From Johnsonella ignava ATCC 51276 (GTDB lineage Bacteria; Bacillota; Clostridia; Lachnospirales; Lachnospiraceae), in assembly GCF_000235445.1 (NCBI RefSeq), contig NZ_JH378833.1, positions 66,435 to 130,434 of the forward strand: a stretch of 64,000 bases of DNA, in the 5' to 3' direction. The notes beneath the pieces are model-generated. The model had not been told where the DNA came from. It was given only the letters and a program-made list of their open reading frames with translations, and ran no database searches. The position numbers and the translations under genes were made by a program. Positions 34,699-44,565 of the stretch are shown here, piece after piece. The number at the start of each line of letters is the position of its first letter. Positions within the stretch are counted from its first letter, which is position 1.

Positions 34699-36888
34699 TT
34701 AATAATCGCTTAAAATATCCATACTTCTTTCAAGTTCATCTATCCATTTTTCAGGAAGATCGGTTTTACGCAATTTTTCAAACAGCTTATCCCAATCAGC
34801 ATTTTTCATCCATGATCTCATATCATCCGTATTATTCATATTAACTTCATCTCCATCAGGAATCTTTATATCTTCAGCTTTTTCAGTATACTTACTATTT
34901 CCTGTAAGAGTAAAGTATTCTTTACCGCCAACTGTAATCACTGCTTTTAAATCATCTCCCTTTAATGAAACTGCTACTTTTGAATTATCAGGAATAGTAT
35001 ACACTGATGCCAAAGCCCCCTGCTCCGGAATAGTAAGCTCAAAATCCATATTATATTTAGCATTTTCAAATGCATTTACATCAAAGCTCTTTAAATCAAT
35101 ATTAAACAGTTCAACCAGATCCCCATCATCTTCTTTTTCATCATAATACATATTGTAACTGTTTACATTTTCCGAATCTGTTGATACTGTAAACTGACCG
35201 CTTAAATTGTTTGAAGCATATTTGCCATTTCCGTTTATAAATAATAATATTTTATTCTCATCTGAAATATTAAGCTCATATCCAAACTTATCACCTTGAA
35301 ACGGCATCTTATACTCAGACTTTGATATGGAATCTTCCTTATCAAGTAATTCTATACTGTTACCTGCAAGCTCTCCCTTATCATTTACCCATATAGTTGA
35401 GATTATAGTTGAATCATTCATATCCTGTTTAGAAATCTCATCACTTATCTTATCTAAATACTCCTGAAATTCTTTATAAAACTCCTCTTTCGTTGAAGGC
35501 AGCTGAGCTCCGTACATATACGGTATTGAAGAATTTCCTACCATTAATGTGCTATATAATGATTCAACTATCTTTTTAACATCTTCATCATTTTTGGCTT
35601 CCTCAGTCATGCTCTGAAGCATTTTAGCATAGTCATCACCCTTAATTGTTGCCTCAAGTTTAGTAACATTTTGTTCAACTCCAGATGCTGAAAGCTTTTC
35701 CGTACTTTTTTTAACATCACTTGCAGAATCAAGAAGCATAGCACTGTATTTATTTACAACCTTCTTTATATCACTTCCCTTTGGAAGTGCATCATAGTAA
35801 GCTTCGTCTTTAAAGGCACTCTGAATACTTTCCGACATATACTCATTATCTGAAAGATCCGTATAAAGGTACTCTTTTGAAAGGTCGGGAAGCTCTATCA
35901 AAAATTCCTCCGGAGTCATCCAGAAATTAAATGAGAGCATATCCTTATCATTTAAAAGATATTCTGCATAAGCCTCAACAGTCTTTGACTTCACCGAGCC
36001 TGTTATATTAATGCCCACGCTTTTAAGCCATGACAAATCCTCACCCCGGGCAAAACCCTCAAGCTCTGCAATTAAATCATCACCGAATTCAAGCTTAAAT
36101 TTTGCATCATATTTTGTATCAAGATATTTTTTTGCTAAATCTATATTGCTGTCATAGCTTTTCACAAAACGTTCAGTCGTTTTATCTATATGTCTTTGTG
36201 CAACATACTTATAATAGTCTTTAGGAGATGAAAATGTCTTTTTAAACAAATTTTCCATCGCAGAGGCATTAGATATACAGAATACAGCTATTAAAACAAT
36301 TACCGCCGCTACACCGCCTGCTATAAACTTAAAAGCTCCGCCCTTTTTCACCTGCTGACCCTGATTAAACATATCTTGTGCACCTGGCTGCTGTGAATAG
36401 TTGTATCCCGAGCCGGCACCCTGAAAAACTCCCTGAGTGCTTTCTTTTTCTAAATCCGGCTGTACTCCCTGCTGTGTCTGCTGCGAGCCTTCAAAAGCCT
36501 CAGACTTTGGTGTATACTGATATGTATTCGGGGCAGCTTCACCTGACTTATATACACCTGATTGAGTTACTTGTGGTGTATCCTGAGCAGCACCCTCCTG
36601 CACCGCTTCACTTGAACCGGTATCAGGCCGTGTCTGTATAGGCTCTTTTTGTATATTCACCGCTTCAGACTGTGCCTGTATACTTTCTGTCTGTACATCA
36701 GGCTGTGTATATACACCTTCATTCTGCATATCAGACTGTGAAACAGGAATCTGTTCATTTTCAGCTGAGGCTGCATCAGTCTGAGCCGCCGAAATTTCCT
36801 CACTCCCCCCGCTTTGGACAGGCTCTCCGCAATTAGTACAAAATTTATCGTTCTCACTTAATTCAAAACCGCATTTCTTACAATTCAT
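34699..36888 (-). CDS. zinc-ribbon membrane protein with large outward domain
   Basis: A 729-residue protein. Residues 3-21 are a zinc ribbon (CKKCG..CTNCG). Residues 25-180 are a Gln/Ser/Glu/Pro-rich linker with loosely repeated TQ and VQ units. One membrane helix at about 188-206 (FIAGGVAAVIVLIAVFCIS) leads to an extracytoplasmic domain of about 520 residues rich in acidic and aromatic residues. This zinc-ribbon, linker, helix, large domain layout is common in Clostridia (some annotated DUF6583). GGAGG precedes the ATG. It stands alone. Role unknown, perhaps surface or stress related. Confidence 0.8.
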   Translation of the reverse strand: MNCKKCGFELSENDKFCTNCGEPVQSGGSEEISAAQTDAASAENEQIPVSQSDMQNEGVYTQPDVQTESIQAQSEAVNIQKEPIQTRPDTGSSEAVQEGAAQDTPQVTQSGVYKSGEAAPNTYQYTPKSEAFEGSQQTQQGVQPDLEKESTQGVFQGAGSGYNYSQQPGAQDMFNQGQQVKKGGAFKFIAGGVAAVIVLIAVFCISNASAMENLFKKTFSSPKDYYKYVAQRHIDKTTERFVKSYDSNIDLAKKYLDTKYDAKFKLEFGDDLIAELEGFARGEDLSWLKSVGINITGSVKSKTVEAYAEYLLNDKDMLSFNFWMTPEEFLIELPDLSKEYLYTDLSDNEYMSESIQSAFKDEAYYDALPKGSDIKKVVNKYSAMLLDSASDVKKSTEKLSASGVEQNVTKLEATIKGDDYAKMLQSMTEEAKNDEDVKKIVESLYSTLMVGNSSIPYMYGAQLPSTKEEFYKEFQEYLDKISDEISKQDMNDSTIISTIWVNDKGELAGNSIELLDKEDSISKSEYKMPFQGDKFGYELNISDENKILLFINGNGKYASNNLSGQFTVSTDSENVNSYNMYYDEKEDDGDLVELFNIDLKSFDVNAFENAKYNMDFELTIPEQGALASVYTIPDNSKVAVSLKGDDLKAVITVGGKEYFTLTGNSKYTEKAEDIKIPDGDEVNMNNTDDMRSWMKNADWDKLFEKLRKTDLPEKWIDELERSMDILSDY

Positions 36889-37277
36889 TATTACCAGACC
36901 TCCAATCTGTAAAAACTTTATAATAATAAATATATACTATAAAATCATTTACGTCAATCTTAAAGAATATTTTATATTTATTTAAGGAAATGCCGCTTAA
37001 ACATCAAATAAGTGCGAAAATCACATACGCTTGTGTCAATCTTATAGGATTCTGTGTTATACATACTGACCTGAATAAATAAAATACTTATTAAATCGGG
37101 ATCTCACAAGACTATATATTTTTATATAAGATATATACAAAAAAAACTTTGATATGATATACTTTATTGTAAGTAAAAATATATAAAAGAATCATACTTT
37201 TAGTTATGTTAACAAACTTATATAAATAAATCCTATTTAAATATTATTCAAGCAGATATGAAAGGAACCACAAAATT
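36889..37277. other. non-coding stretch between divergent genes
   Basis: Contains a dispersed repeat at 36983-37056 and an extended -10-like TGATATACT at 37155-37163 that may serve the gene at 37278; no good -35 was seen. No cobalamin riboswitch was recognised. Confidence 0.4.
36983..37056. repeat. dispersed intergenic repeat, second GTRCGAAAATC copy
   Basis: TTAAGGAAATGCCGCTTAAA is followed by AAGTGCGAAAATCACATACG and CTTATAGGATTCTGTG. It aligns with 8733-8802. Confidence 0.45.
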
Positions 37278-38363
37278 ATGACCAAAAACAAACATGGTGC
37301 TAATCTTTTTGAACTGGCAAAAAAATATAATTTTAATATGGAAAATATAATGGATTTCAGCTCAAACATAAACCCGTTCGGTGCAAGCCCTAAGGCACTT
37401 GAATATGTATGCAGTCATATAGAAAATGTATCTATCTATCCTGACCCGGAATATAAAAACCTTATTAATTCAATATCCCTTTACTGTCAGGTACCGGCAG
37501 AAAATATACTGCTTGGAACAGGTGCAACAGGTCTTATATCAGGTTTTATAAATTATATAAAACCTAAAAATGCCATGATAATACTTCCTGCGTATTCCGA
37601 ATATGAGTATGAACTCAATAAACTTAAATCATGCAATATATTTTTTCACTGCCTTAAAAAAGAAAATGACTTTCGTATTGATATTAAAAAACTTATTGAT
37701 GATGTTAATAAAAATAATATAGAACTTTTAATAATGTGCAGTCCTAATAATCCTACAGGCAGTGTATCAGACATACTCTGCACATCACAGCTTTTATCAA
37801 AAACTTCATGCCATGTTATGATAGATGAGACCTATGTTGAATTTACCGATATTAAAAAATACTCTTCAATTAGTTTATCTCATAAGTATCCTAAACTCTT
37901 TGTTATAAGAAGTACAAGCAAATTTTTTGCAGTTCCGGGTATACGTCTGGGCTACGGCATATCATCAAATAAAGACTTTTTAAAGCAGTACTCTTTAAAT
38001 TCAGAACTTTGGCAGATAAATATAATTGCCTCTATGATGGGAGAGGTCATGTTTACTGATACCGGATTTATAAACAATACTTATAACAAAATCTCATACG
38101 AAAGAAAGTATCTTATAGACTCATTAAGTCATATAGCACAGCTTAAAATCTACCCGTCATATGGAAACTTTATACTCTGTGAAATAACCTCAAAAAAACT
38201 TAATTCTGCAGAGGTTTATGAAAAACTCATCTCAAAAGCCGCAGCAATAAGAAACTGCTCAAGCTTTAAGACACTGGACGAATATTTTTTCCGTATATGT
38301 GTATTAAAACATGAGCAGAATGAATTTCTTATAAAAAACCTTAAATTAATATTTGATGAATAA
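37278..38363 (+). CDS. PLP-dependent aminotransferase, CobD-like
   Basis: A 361-residue class II aminotransferase-fold enzyme, closest in layout to L-threonine-O-3-phosphate decarboxylase CobD and HisC. HGANLFELAKKY at the N-terminus and DFSSNINPFG are CobD landmarks. LLGTGATGLI, SPNNPTG, MIDETYVEF and the PLP lysine in STSKFFAVPGIRLGYG complete the active site. AAGGAAC precedes the ATG. No cobalamin or histidine genes are beside it, so the specificity is open: CobD would make aminopropanol phosphate for the corrinoid loop. Confidence 0.82.
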   Translation: MTKNKHGANLFELAKKYNFNMENIMDFSSNINPFGASPKALEYVCSHIENVSIYPDPEYKNLINSISLYCQVPAENILLGTGATGLISGFINYIKPKNAMIILPAYSEYEYELNKLKSCNIFFHCLKKENDFRIDIKKLIDDVNKNNIELLIMCSPNNPTGSVSDILCTSQLLSKTSCHVMIDETYVEFTDIKKYSSISLSHKYPKLFVIRSTSKFFAVPGIRLGYGISSNKDFLKQYSLNSELWQINIIASMMGEVMFTDTGFINNTYNKISYERKYLIDSLSHIAQLKIYPSYGNFILCEITSKKLNSAEVYEKLISKAAAIRNCSSFKTLDEYFFRICVLKHEQNEFLIKNLKLIFDE

Positions 38364-38435
38364 GCAGATTATAACATAAAGATACTTTAAAATCTTCTGT
38401 TTTTACTTTTTAAGTTTTTTAAAGCCCGCTTGTAT

Positions 38436-39719
38436 TTATCCTATTGCTTTAAATCCAAGCTCAAGATCACCTATTATATCATCTATATGTTCAGTACCTA
38501 TTGAAAGACGTATAGTATTTGCCTTTATTCCCTGATCAAGAAGTTCCTCCTTTGTAAGCTGCGAATGAGTTGTTGTTGCAGGGTGTATTACCAGACTCTT
38601 GACATCGGCAACATTAGCAAGTAAGGAAAAAATTTTAAGGTTGTCTATAAACCTATGCGCCTCTTCCTGACCGCCTTTAATCTCAAATGTAAATATAGAT
38701 GCTCCGTCATTCGGAAAATACTTTCTGTAAAGCTCATTATCAGGGTGATCAGGCAAAGAGGGATGATTTACATGTTCAACTTTCGGATGTTTTGAAAGAT
38801 ACTCAACAACCTTTTTTGTATTTTGTACATGTCTTTCAATACGTAATGAAAGCGTCTCAATGCCCTGAAGCAGTAAAAATGCATTAAACGGCGATATTGC
38901 AGCACCTGTATCTCTAAGAAGTATAGCTCTTATATATGTAACAAATGCGGCAGGACCGGCAGCATCCACAAATGATACGCCATGATAGCTTGGATTCGGA
39001 TCTGCTATATTTTTAAATTTGGCAGCTGATTTCCAATCAAATTTGCCTGAATCAACTATAATGCCGCCAAGTGTTGTTCCATGCCCTCCTATAAATTTTG
39101 TTGCAGAATGTATAACAATATCTGCACCATGTTCAATAGGGCGTACAAGATACGGTGTTGCAAATGTATTATCAACAACAAGTGCAATGCCGTGTTTATG
39201 CGCAATCTTTGCAACCGCATCAATATCAGGTATATCACTGTTCGGATTTCCAAGTGTTTCAAGGTAAATCGCTTTTGTATTTTCTTTTATGGAATTCTCA
39301 ATCTCTTTAAGATTATGTGCATCAACAAAAGTCGTATTTATACCATAATGAGGTAAAGTATGCTCAAGCAGATTGTAGGTTCCACCGTAAATAGTTTTCT
39401 GTGAAACTATATGTCCGCCGTCAAAAGCAAGTGCCTGTATTGTATAGGCTATTGCAGCGGCTCCGCTTGCTACTGCAAGTGCGGCAGTTCCTCCCTCAAG
39501 TGCTGCAACCCTTTTTTCAAGTACTTCCTGTGTTGAGTTTGTAAGCCTTCCGTAAATATTACCTGCATCGGTAAGTCCAAATCGTGCTGCTGCATGGGCT
39601 GAATCTCTAAAGACATATGATGTGGTCTGGTAAATAGGCACCGCCCTTGCATCTGAAGCCGGATCAGGATTTTCCTGTCCTACATGAAGCTGAAGTGTTT
39701 CAAATCTATATTTGCTCAT
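38436..39719 (-). CDS. metY: O-acetylhomoserine sulfhydrylase
   Basis: A 427-residue PLP enzyme of the Cys/Met metabolism family that makes homocysteine from O-acetylhomoserine and sulfide. The opening YRFETLQLHVGQENPDPASD and YQTTSYVF are MetY hallmarks; SATKFIGGHGTTLGG holds the PLP lysine; the length (about 425) separates it from cystathionine synthases (about 380). AAGGAG precedes the ATG. It starts 32 bases after the ABC ATPase of the iron locus, so it can be read through from that operon. Confidence 0.94.
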   Translation of the reverse strand: MSKYRFETLQLHVGQENPDPASDARAVPIYQTTSYVFRDSAHAAARFGLTDAGNIYGRLTNSTQEVLEKRVAALEGGTAALAVASGAAAIAYTIQALAFDGGHIVSQKTIYGGTYNLLEHTLPHYGINTTFVDAHNLKEIENSIKENTKAIYLETLGNPNSDIPDIDAVAKIAHKHGIALVVDNTFATPYLVRPIEHGADIVIHSATKFIGGHGTTLGGIIVDSGKFDWKSAAKFKNIADPNPSYHGVSFVDAAGPAAFVTYIRAILLRDTGAAISPFNAFLLLQGIETLSLRIERHVQNTKKVVEYLSKHPKVEHVNHPSLPDHPDNELYRKYFPNDGASIFTFEIKGGQEEAHRFIDNLKIFSLLANVADVKSLVIHPATTTHSQLTKEELLDQGIKANTIRLSIGTEHIDDIIGDLELGFKAIG

Positions 39720-39751
39720 TTTTTATTCTCCTTTAACTTTATACATTTAAT

Positions 39752-40465
39752 CTATACAAAGCCCTTAAATTTATCATCACCGTCTTTTATAACAGGTCTC
39801 TGACGTTTTTTCTTTTCCTCACCTGCTATCCTGCCATGCTCAAGCGTAACCATCCTTTCAGCCTCATCTCCGACCTCAGGATCATGTGTAACAACTATAA
39901 TCGTACTTCCTGCATTATGCAGCTTTTCAAAAATATCCATTACCACATATTCATTTTTTTCATCAAGATTTCCGGTAGGTTCATCAGCCAAAAGAAGTGC
40001 AGGATGATTTATAAGCGCTCTTGCTATGCAGACTCTCTGCTGCTCACCTCCTGACAGCTGGTTTGGAAGGTGCTTTGCCCTGTCTTTAAGTCCAACCGCC
40101 TCAAGTGCCTCCATAGCCTCCTCTTCATCAGGCATTGAATGATAATACTGAGACATCATCACATTTTCAAGAGCAGTAAGATAATTTACAAGATGAAACT
40201 GCTGGAACACAAGCCCTATCTTATCACGCCTTATAATTGTAAGGTCCTTTTGTGATACCTTTGATATATCAGTACCGTCAAGTATTACCTCACCAAGTGA
40301 GGGTTTGTCCATACAGCCTATTATATTCATCATTGTAGTCTTGCCGCTTCCTGAAGGTCCCATTATGGCAAGCCATTCTCCTTTTTCAACTTTCAGGTTT
40401 ATGTTGTCAAGCGCTTTAAGCTCACCGTATATCTTTGATACATTCTTTAATGTAAGTATATCCAT
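39752..40465 (-). CDS. MacB/LolD-type ABC ATPase of the iron locus
   Basis: A 237-residue ATPase with Walker A GPSGSGKTT, signature LSGGEQQRVCIARAL, Walker B LLADEPTGNLD. The LVFQQFHLVNYLTALENVMM stretch is typical of ATPases paired with FtsX-like permeases. It follows two such permease genes. The C-terminus carries a basic tail (EEKKKRQRPVIKDG). AGGAGA stands before the ATG. In the Campylobacter FTR1/P19 locus an equivalent ATPase closes the same gene order. Confidence 0.9.
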   Translation of the reverse strand: MDILTLKNVSKIYGELKALDNINLKVEKGEWLAIMGPSGSGKTTMMNIIGCMDKPSLGEVILDGTDISKVSQKDLTIIRRDKIGLVFQQFHLVNYLTALENVMMSQYYHSMPDEEEAMEALEAVGLKDRAKHLPNQLSGGEQQRVCIARALINHPALLLADEPTGNLDEKNEYVVMDIFEKLHNAGSTIIVVTHDPEVGDEAERMVTLEHGRIAGEEKKKRQRPVIKDGDDKFKGFV

Positions 40466-40659
40466 TAAATCTCTCCTACTATATATAAGTCATAGTCATT
40501 TTTTTATTATAAATTTGGCTGCAGCTTAGTACAGCCAAATATTGGCGTTTACCCAAAACATTTTTATTAAAGTCGCCGTGTAGATACTATACCACCGGCT
40601 AAAAAATCAAAAATCTTAATACTGCCATAGTATAAGCTATGCATGAATATCTCCACGCC

Positions 40660-41793
40660 TTATTCTCCTCTTAAAACAAGTGCAGGCTCTATATCAACAG
40701 TCTTGCTTACAGGTATACTGCATGCAATCATAGTTATTATTATAGAAACTATTACCGTAACCGGTATCATGGCAGGCAGAAAATGGATTCTCCTTGCAAA
40801 AACGCTCATACCAACCTGAAGAGCAAAAAAGTAACCCATACCCGATCCTAGAAGCCCTCCGGCGAAACCAAGCATCATTCCTTCTCCTAAAAAGTCTGAA
40901 ACTACACTTTCATTTGAAGCTCCGAGTGCCTTTTTAAGTCCTATTTCTTTCCTTCTTTCAGTAACAACCGCCATCATAGTTGTTGAAACGCATATCATCA
41001 TTATTCCAAGTACAATAACTGTAACTATCCATACAAGCGACTGTAACTTTGTAAGTACAACATCCTGTGAAGCGGTAACACGCTTTACCATCTGGGGCGT
41101 AAGAGCTGCATCTTTTTGTTTAAGATTTTCAACTATCTGTGAAAGTTCCGCCTGCTCGGCTTCAACGCTTGCTTCAACCACATCAAGTCCCTTATCTCCA
41201 ATTATTGATTTAATATCCTCAAGGCTCATAAATATAAGCTCTTCTTCCTTACCTCCTGTGGTCACCGTTCCTGCTACTATAAAGTCGGTTTGTGTAGATT
41301 CATTCTTATTTTTAGGTGTACTTAGAGTAAACTTTTCACCGGGTTTTAAGTCTATGGCTTTTGCTATTTCATTTCCCAAAAGCACCTGCCTCGGCTGTGA
41401 AGGCCACTCTCCATGAATAAGCCAATAAGGGCTGTTTTTCCTTGCTCCTTCAAGATCGGTTCCCGCAACTATATACGGCTGTTCATTTATCTTTGCATTC
41501 TGATATATATATGGTGCAAGTCCTACAAGTTTTCCGTCAGGTATACCCGCCTTTATCTCTTCAAACTGTTCATCAGTTATCTTGTGTTCCGAATCGGTAG
41601 GTATAACTATCATATTTGCACCGTATGACCTAAATTCCTTACCAAGCTGTCTTGGTATATCATAGTATATTGTAACAAGTCCTGAAAGTATAGTAGCCCC
41701 CATAGCTATGGCAAGAAGTGCGGTTATCATCCTTGAGCGCCTTCTTGCTAGAGAGGCTGTAACCATCCTCCAGTACATAGATCTTTTTTTCAT
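40660..41793 (-). CDS. FtsX-like ABC permease of the iron locus (second)
   Basis: A 377-residue MacB/FtsX-type permease: one N-terminal helix (MITALLAIAMGATILSGLVT), an external MacB_PCD-type domain, and three C-terminal helices with the family block VTERRKEIGLKKALGASNES. It pairs with the next permease and the ATPase at 39752. Such assemblies act by mechanical transmission rather than transport through a channel. About 195 bases separate it from the ATPase gene. Confidence 0.9.
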   Translation of the reverse strand: MKKRSMYWRMVTASLARRRSRMITALLAIAMGATILSGLVTIYYDIPRQLGKEFRSYGANMIVIPTDSEHKITDEQFEEIKAGIPDGKLVGLAPYIYQNAKINEQPYIVAGTDLEGARKNSPYWLIHGEWPSQPRQVLLGNEIAKAIDLKPGEKFTLSTPKNKNESTQTDFIVAGTVTTGGKEEELIFMSLEDIKSIIGDKGLDVVEASVEAEQAELSQIVENLKQKDAALTPQMVKRVTASQDVVLTKLQSLVWIVTVIVLGIMMICVSTTMMAVVTERRKEIGLKKALGASNESVVSDFLGEGMMLGFAGGLLGSGMGYFFALQVGMSVFARRIHFLPAMIPVTVIVSIIITMIACSIPVSKTVDIEPALVLRGE

Positions 41794-41838
41794 ATTTAAT
41801 TATATTTCCCCATAACTGTATAATATTTATTGCTTTTC

Positions 41839-43122
41839 CTACCTTCCATGCAGCACTTCGGTAGGATTAAGATTTACAAGATACCTTATGGCAGGTATAC
41901 TGCCAAGTATAGTTACTAAAAATACAAGCACTGCAACTATGGGTATTACCATAGGCGCAGGCGGTATCGCCGATCCGAATACTCTGTACCCTATAATCTG
42001 TGTAAATCCGATTCCTGCAAAATATCCTACAAATCCGCCTATTATACCGGTGATTACTATTTCGGTAAGTATTGTAAATATAACTTTTGTATTGCTTGCA
42101 CCCACGGCTTTTTGAAGTCCTATCTCCATCCTTCTTTCCATAACCCCGGCAGTTACAAGATTTGATATGCCCAGTGCGGAACCTGCAAGGCTCAGTATGG
42201 TTATAAGTACCATAAGTAAAGTGGTTTTATTTAGAATATCACCCTCAGATTCTGCAACCTGCCTTATCGGTTTTGCAACGGAATCGGTTATGACCTCCTG
42301 TATCTGATAACATATGGAGCTTACATAAGCGGTACAGTACCATACCTCCTGCTCCTTTAATGTAAGGCTTAAAGGATTCTGTGCCGCTCTCCTTGCCAGT
42401 TCATTATCAGGGGTTGTAAGAGCGCTTACTTCTATCCTGTTTACGACATTTTTCTTTCCTTCCAAGTCCTGTGCAAGCTTTAATGATGAATATATATACT
42501 GGTCCTCATCACTTCCTGAATTAAATATCCCCTTTATTTTTACAGTCTTTTTAAGATTCGGTGTTGAAAGCTCTACACTGTCTCCGACTTTTAAATTATT
42601 TCTTGCAGCGAATACAGAGCCTGCCATGATCATATCATCGTCATCATCATTAACCCACTCACCTTCTATCTCCCACCAGCTTTTAAGCTTTATCATACCT
42701 GTATCAAGTATTTCTCCGGTTTGAAGCTCCATATGGTGTGCAAACCAGGTACCTACAAGTCTTGTATCCTTTGAATCATCATTTACTTTAACCTTTGCGT
42801 AAAAATACGGTGTAAAGTCAACTATATTAAATGCCCAAAATATAGTCTTTATATTTCCCAGTTCATCTTCATTCAGATAGTTTTGTCCTTTTTCCTCCTG
42901 ATCACTCACACCGTATATATCATCAAGAAAAGAGGCTTCTTTAGGCACTACATTTATATTTGCACCATATGCCTTTAATTCCTGATTTACCTTATCTCCT
43001 ACACCAAGCATAGTATTTAACATAGATGTTGAAAGACTTACTCCAAGTGCAATGGTGAACGCTATCATAAGCATCTTGCTTTTCTGCCTGAAAAGCGCTC
43101 CCCATATCATTCTTAAAAACAT
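41839..43122 (-). CDS. FtsX-like ABC permease of the iron locus (first)
   Basis: A 427-residue permease with helix 1 (MLMIAFTIALGVSLSTSM), a large external domain and three C-terminal helices containing VMERRMEIGLQKAVGASNTK. GGAGG lies before the ATG. It starts 14 bases after the DUF2318 gene. Two FtsX permeases in a row, preceded by DUF2318, match the Campylobacter Cj1660-Cj1662 order. Confidence 0.9.
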   Translation of the reverse strand: MFLRMIWGALFRQKSKMLMIAFTIALGVSLSTSMLNTMLGVGDKVNQELKAYGANINVVPKEASFLDDIYGVSDQEEKGQNYLNEDELGNIKTIFWAFNIVDFTPYFYAKVKVNDDSKDTRLVGTWFAHHMELQTGEILDTGMIKLKSWWEIEGEWVNDDDDDMIMAGSVFAARNNLKVGDSVELSTPNLKKTVKIKGIFNSGSDEDQYIYSSLKLAQDLEGKKNVVNRIEVSALTTPDNELARRAAQNPLSLTLKEQEVWYCTAYVSSICYQIQEVITDSVAKPIRQVAESEGDILNKTTLLMVLITILSLAGSALGISNLVTAGVMERRMEIGLQKAVGASNTKVIFTILTEIVITGIIGGFVGYFAGIGFTQIIGYRVFGSAIPPAPMVIPIVAVLVFLVTILGSIPAIRYLVNLNPTEVLHGR

Positions 43123-43136
43123 ATATTTTCCTCCGT

Positions 43137-44399
43137 CTAATTCTTAAATACATATGAAAGTGCATCAAGATCGCTGAGTGCAATTTTTATTTTTCTATCA
43201 TGTACTATATATTTTACCGGTATAGGATTGCATCCGCCTTTAAAACCGATTGTACCTTTGTTCATGACAACATCACAGAGTTTGCACACAACTTCGTCCT
43301 TCCTTTCAAAATAGCCGCTCGGACCACAAAGCTCACAGGCATCAAGCCCTACACCGTAGGAGCCCTGTGCTTTTTTAATTATTATAAATCTTACTTCCTT
43401 TTTATCAGCGGCAGTATATACATATCTGTGCAGATGCCCGTCATCCACACTCTCAAGCGTAATTACGGCAAAACCGTCCTCAACCGTATAGTTTTCAGGC
43501 GGGGACAGCGGAATTTCTCTATTTACATGAGCTTTTACAACCGTTAATGACATAATATTTACCACTATAAGCACTATAAAAAATTGTGCCCAGTGTCTTT
43601 TATTTCTCATATAGAATTTAATCTTCCTAAGCTGTGCCCTGTTGCTATACGGCTGTACCACCTTTATATTCTGGCTCCACAATATAATAGGAGCTATTAT
43701 AAGCACCGCCATAACCGCATAGTCAAAATATCTCGTCCTGTTAAGAGTTTCAGTTATAAGCTTAAACAATGTGATATTTTTAGGCAATATTCTTAATGAA
43801 TAAAGCCTCTGTGCTATAACTGCCATCTGTGTAACTCCCCTTATAAGAAGCGTTGTTATTACAAGTGCCTTAAGCTGGTTTTCTTTAAGCCTTATCCCCG
43901 TATTGTATATAGCAAGCCCTGAAAGTATTATTACCGTAAAGCCTGTAGTATAACCTATAACCCTATAAAGCACCATAGTGCTTAGTGCCTTTTCACCGTA
44001 ACTTACAAAGCCGTCAGACCTTAATATGACTGTCGGCAGATAATAAAAGAAAGATGATACTCCATACAGTGCAAGGGCTGCAAACAGCAGATTGTCATAC
44101 AGAGCCCCGTTCTTTTTCTTAAGTATGCCCTTAAACATTATAAGCAGCATTATAACAGCCATAGCTATTAAAACAGGTATCATACTGTAATAGCTCAGAT
44201 TGGCTCTATTTATAAAATTCGGAAGCGAACGTACTATGGCAGATACTACCGCAGCCACTATACCAAGTCCTATAGAAAGTGCCGTTAAAATATATCTTTT
44301 TCTCTCTCCTTCAGGTCTGTAATAAGCAAATACAATGCCCATCGTGATAGCAAATGCAATGCCCGACTCAAGTACCTGTATATAAATTTTTCCGTCTAT
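43137..44399 (-). CDS. DUF2318 membrane protein, Cys-rich metal-binding domain
   Basis: A membrane protein of about 420 residues with roughly nine helices and a C-terminal DUF2318 domain holding CELCG, CKLC and GGCNPIP near its end, probably metal- or Fe-S-binding. The first ATG is at 44342, but the frame stays open upstream, encoding IDGKIYIQVLESGIAFAIT in continuation of a helix. A perfect AAGGAGG lies eight bases before an ATA codon at 44399. No ATG, GTG or TTG is available there. Either ATA starts the protein, or the start was mutated and ATG 44342 is used. Part of the FTR1/P19-type locus. Confidence 0.82.
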   Translation of the reverse strand: MDGKIYIQVLESGIAFAITMGIVFAYYRPEGERKRYILTALSIGLGIVAAVVSAIVRSLPNFINRANLSYYSMIPVLIAMAVIMLLIMFKGILKKKNGALYDNLLFAALALYGVSSFFYYLPTVILRSDGFVSYGEKALSTMVLYRVIGYTTGFTVIILSGLAIYNTGIRLKENQLKALVITTLLIRGVTQMAVIAQRLYSLRILPKNITLFKLITETLNRTRYFDYAVMAVLIIAPIILWSQNIKVVQPYSNRAQLRKIKFYMRNKRHWAQFFIVLIVVNIMSLTVVKAHVNREIPLSPPENYTVEDGFAVITLESVDDGHLHRYVYTAADKKEVRFIIIKKAQGSYGVGLDACELCGPSGYFERKDEVVCKLCDVVMNKGTIGFKGGCNPIPVKYIVHDRKIKIALSDLDALSYVFKN

Positions 44400-44432
44400 T
44401 GTTGTAACCTCCTTCCATGATTGTGATTATAT

Positions 44433-44472
44433 AAGAGAAACTGAAGAGAGATATCTCCCTTCAGCTTCTCTT
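44433..44472. repeat. intercistronic palindrome in the iron locus
   Basis: AAGAGAAaCTGAAGaGAGAT and its near-perfect complement ATCTCcCTTCAGcTTCTCTT form an 18- to 20-pair hairpin in the gap between the P19-like gene and DUF2318. It is followed by AT-rich but not T-run sequence on the - strand. It may partly terminate or protect the transcript, giving more P19 and FTR1 than downstream products. Confidence 0.7.
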
Positions 44473-44565
44473 ATTTAGTATTATGGCATATAAAAATATA
44501 TATCTCAATATAAACAATTAATTCCTAAATAACTTAAAGCTTATATATAACTGTTTATATAGAAA

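Noticed and set aside
43200..43547. 115-codon + strand frame opposite DUF2318
   Set aside because: Antisense to the Cys-rich DUF2318 domain whose motifs are clear; no start signal.
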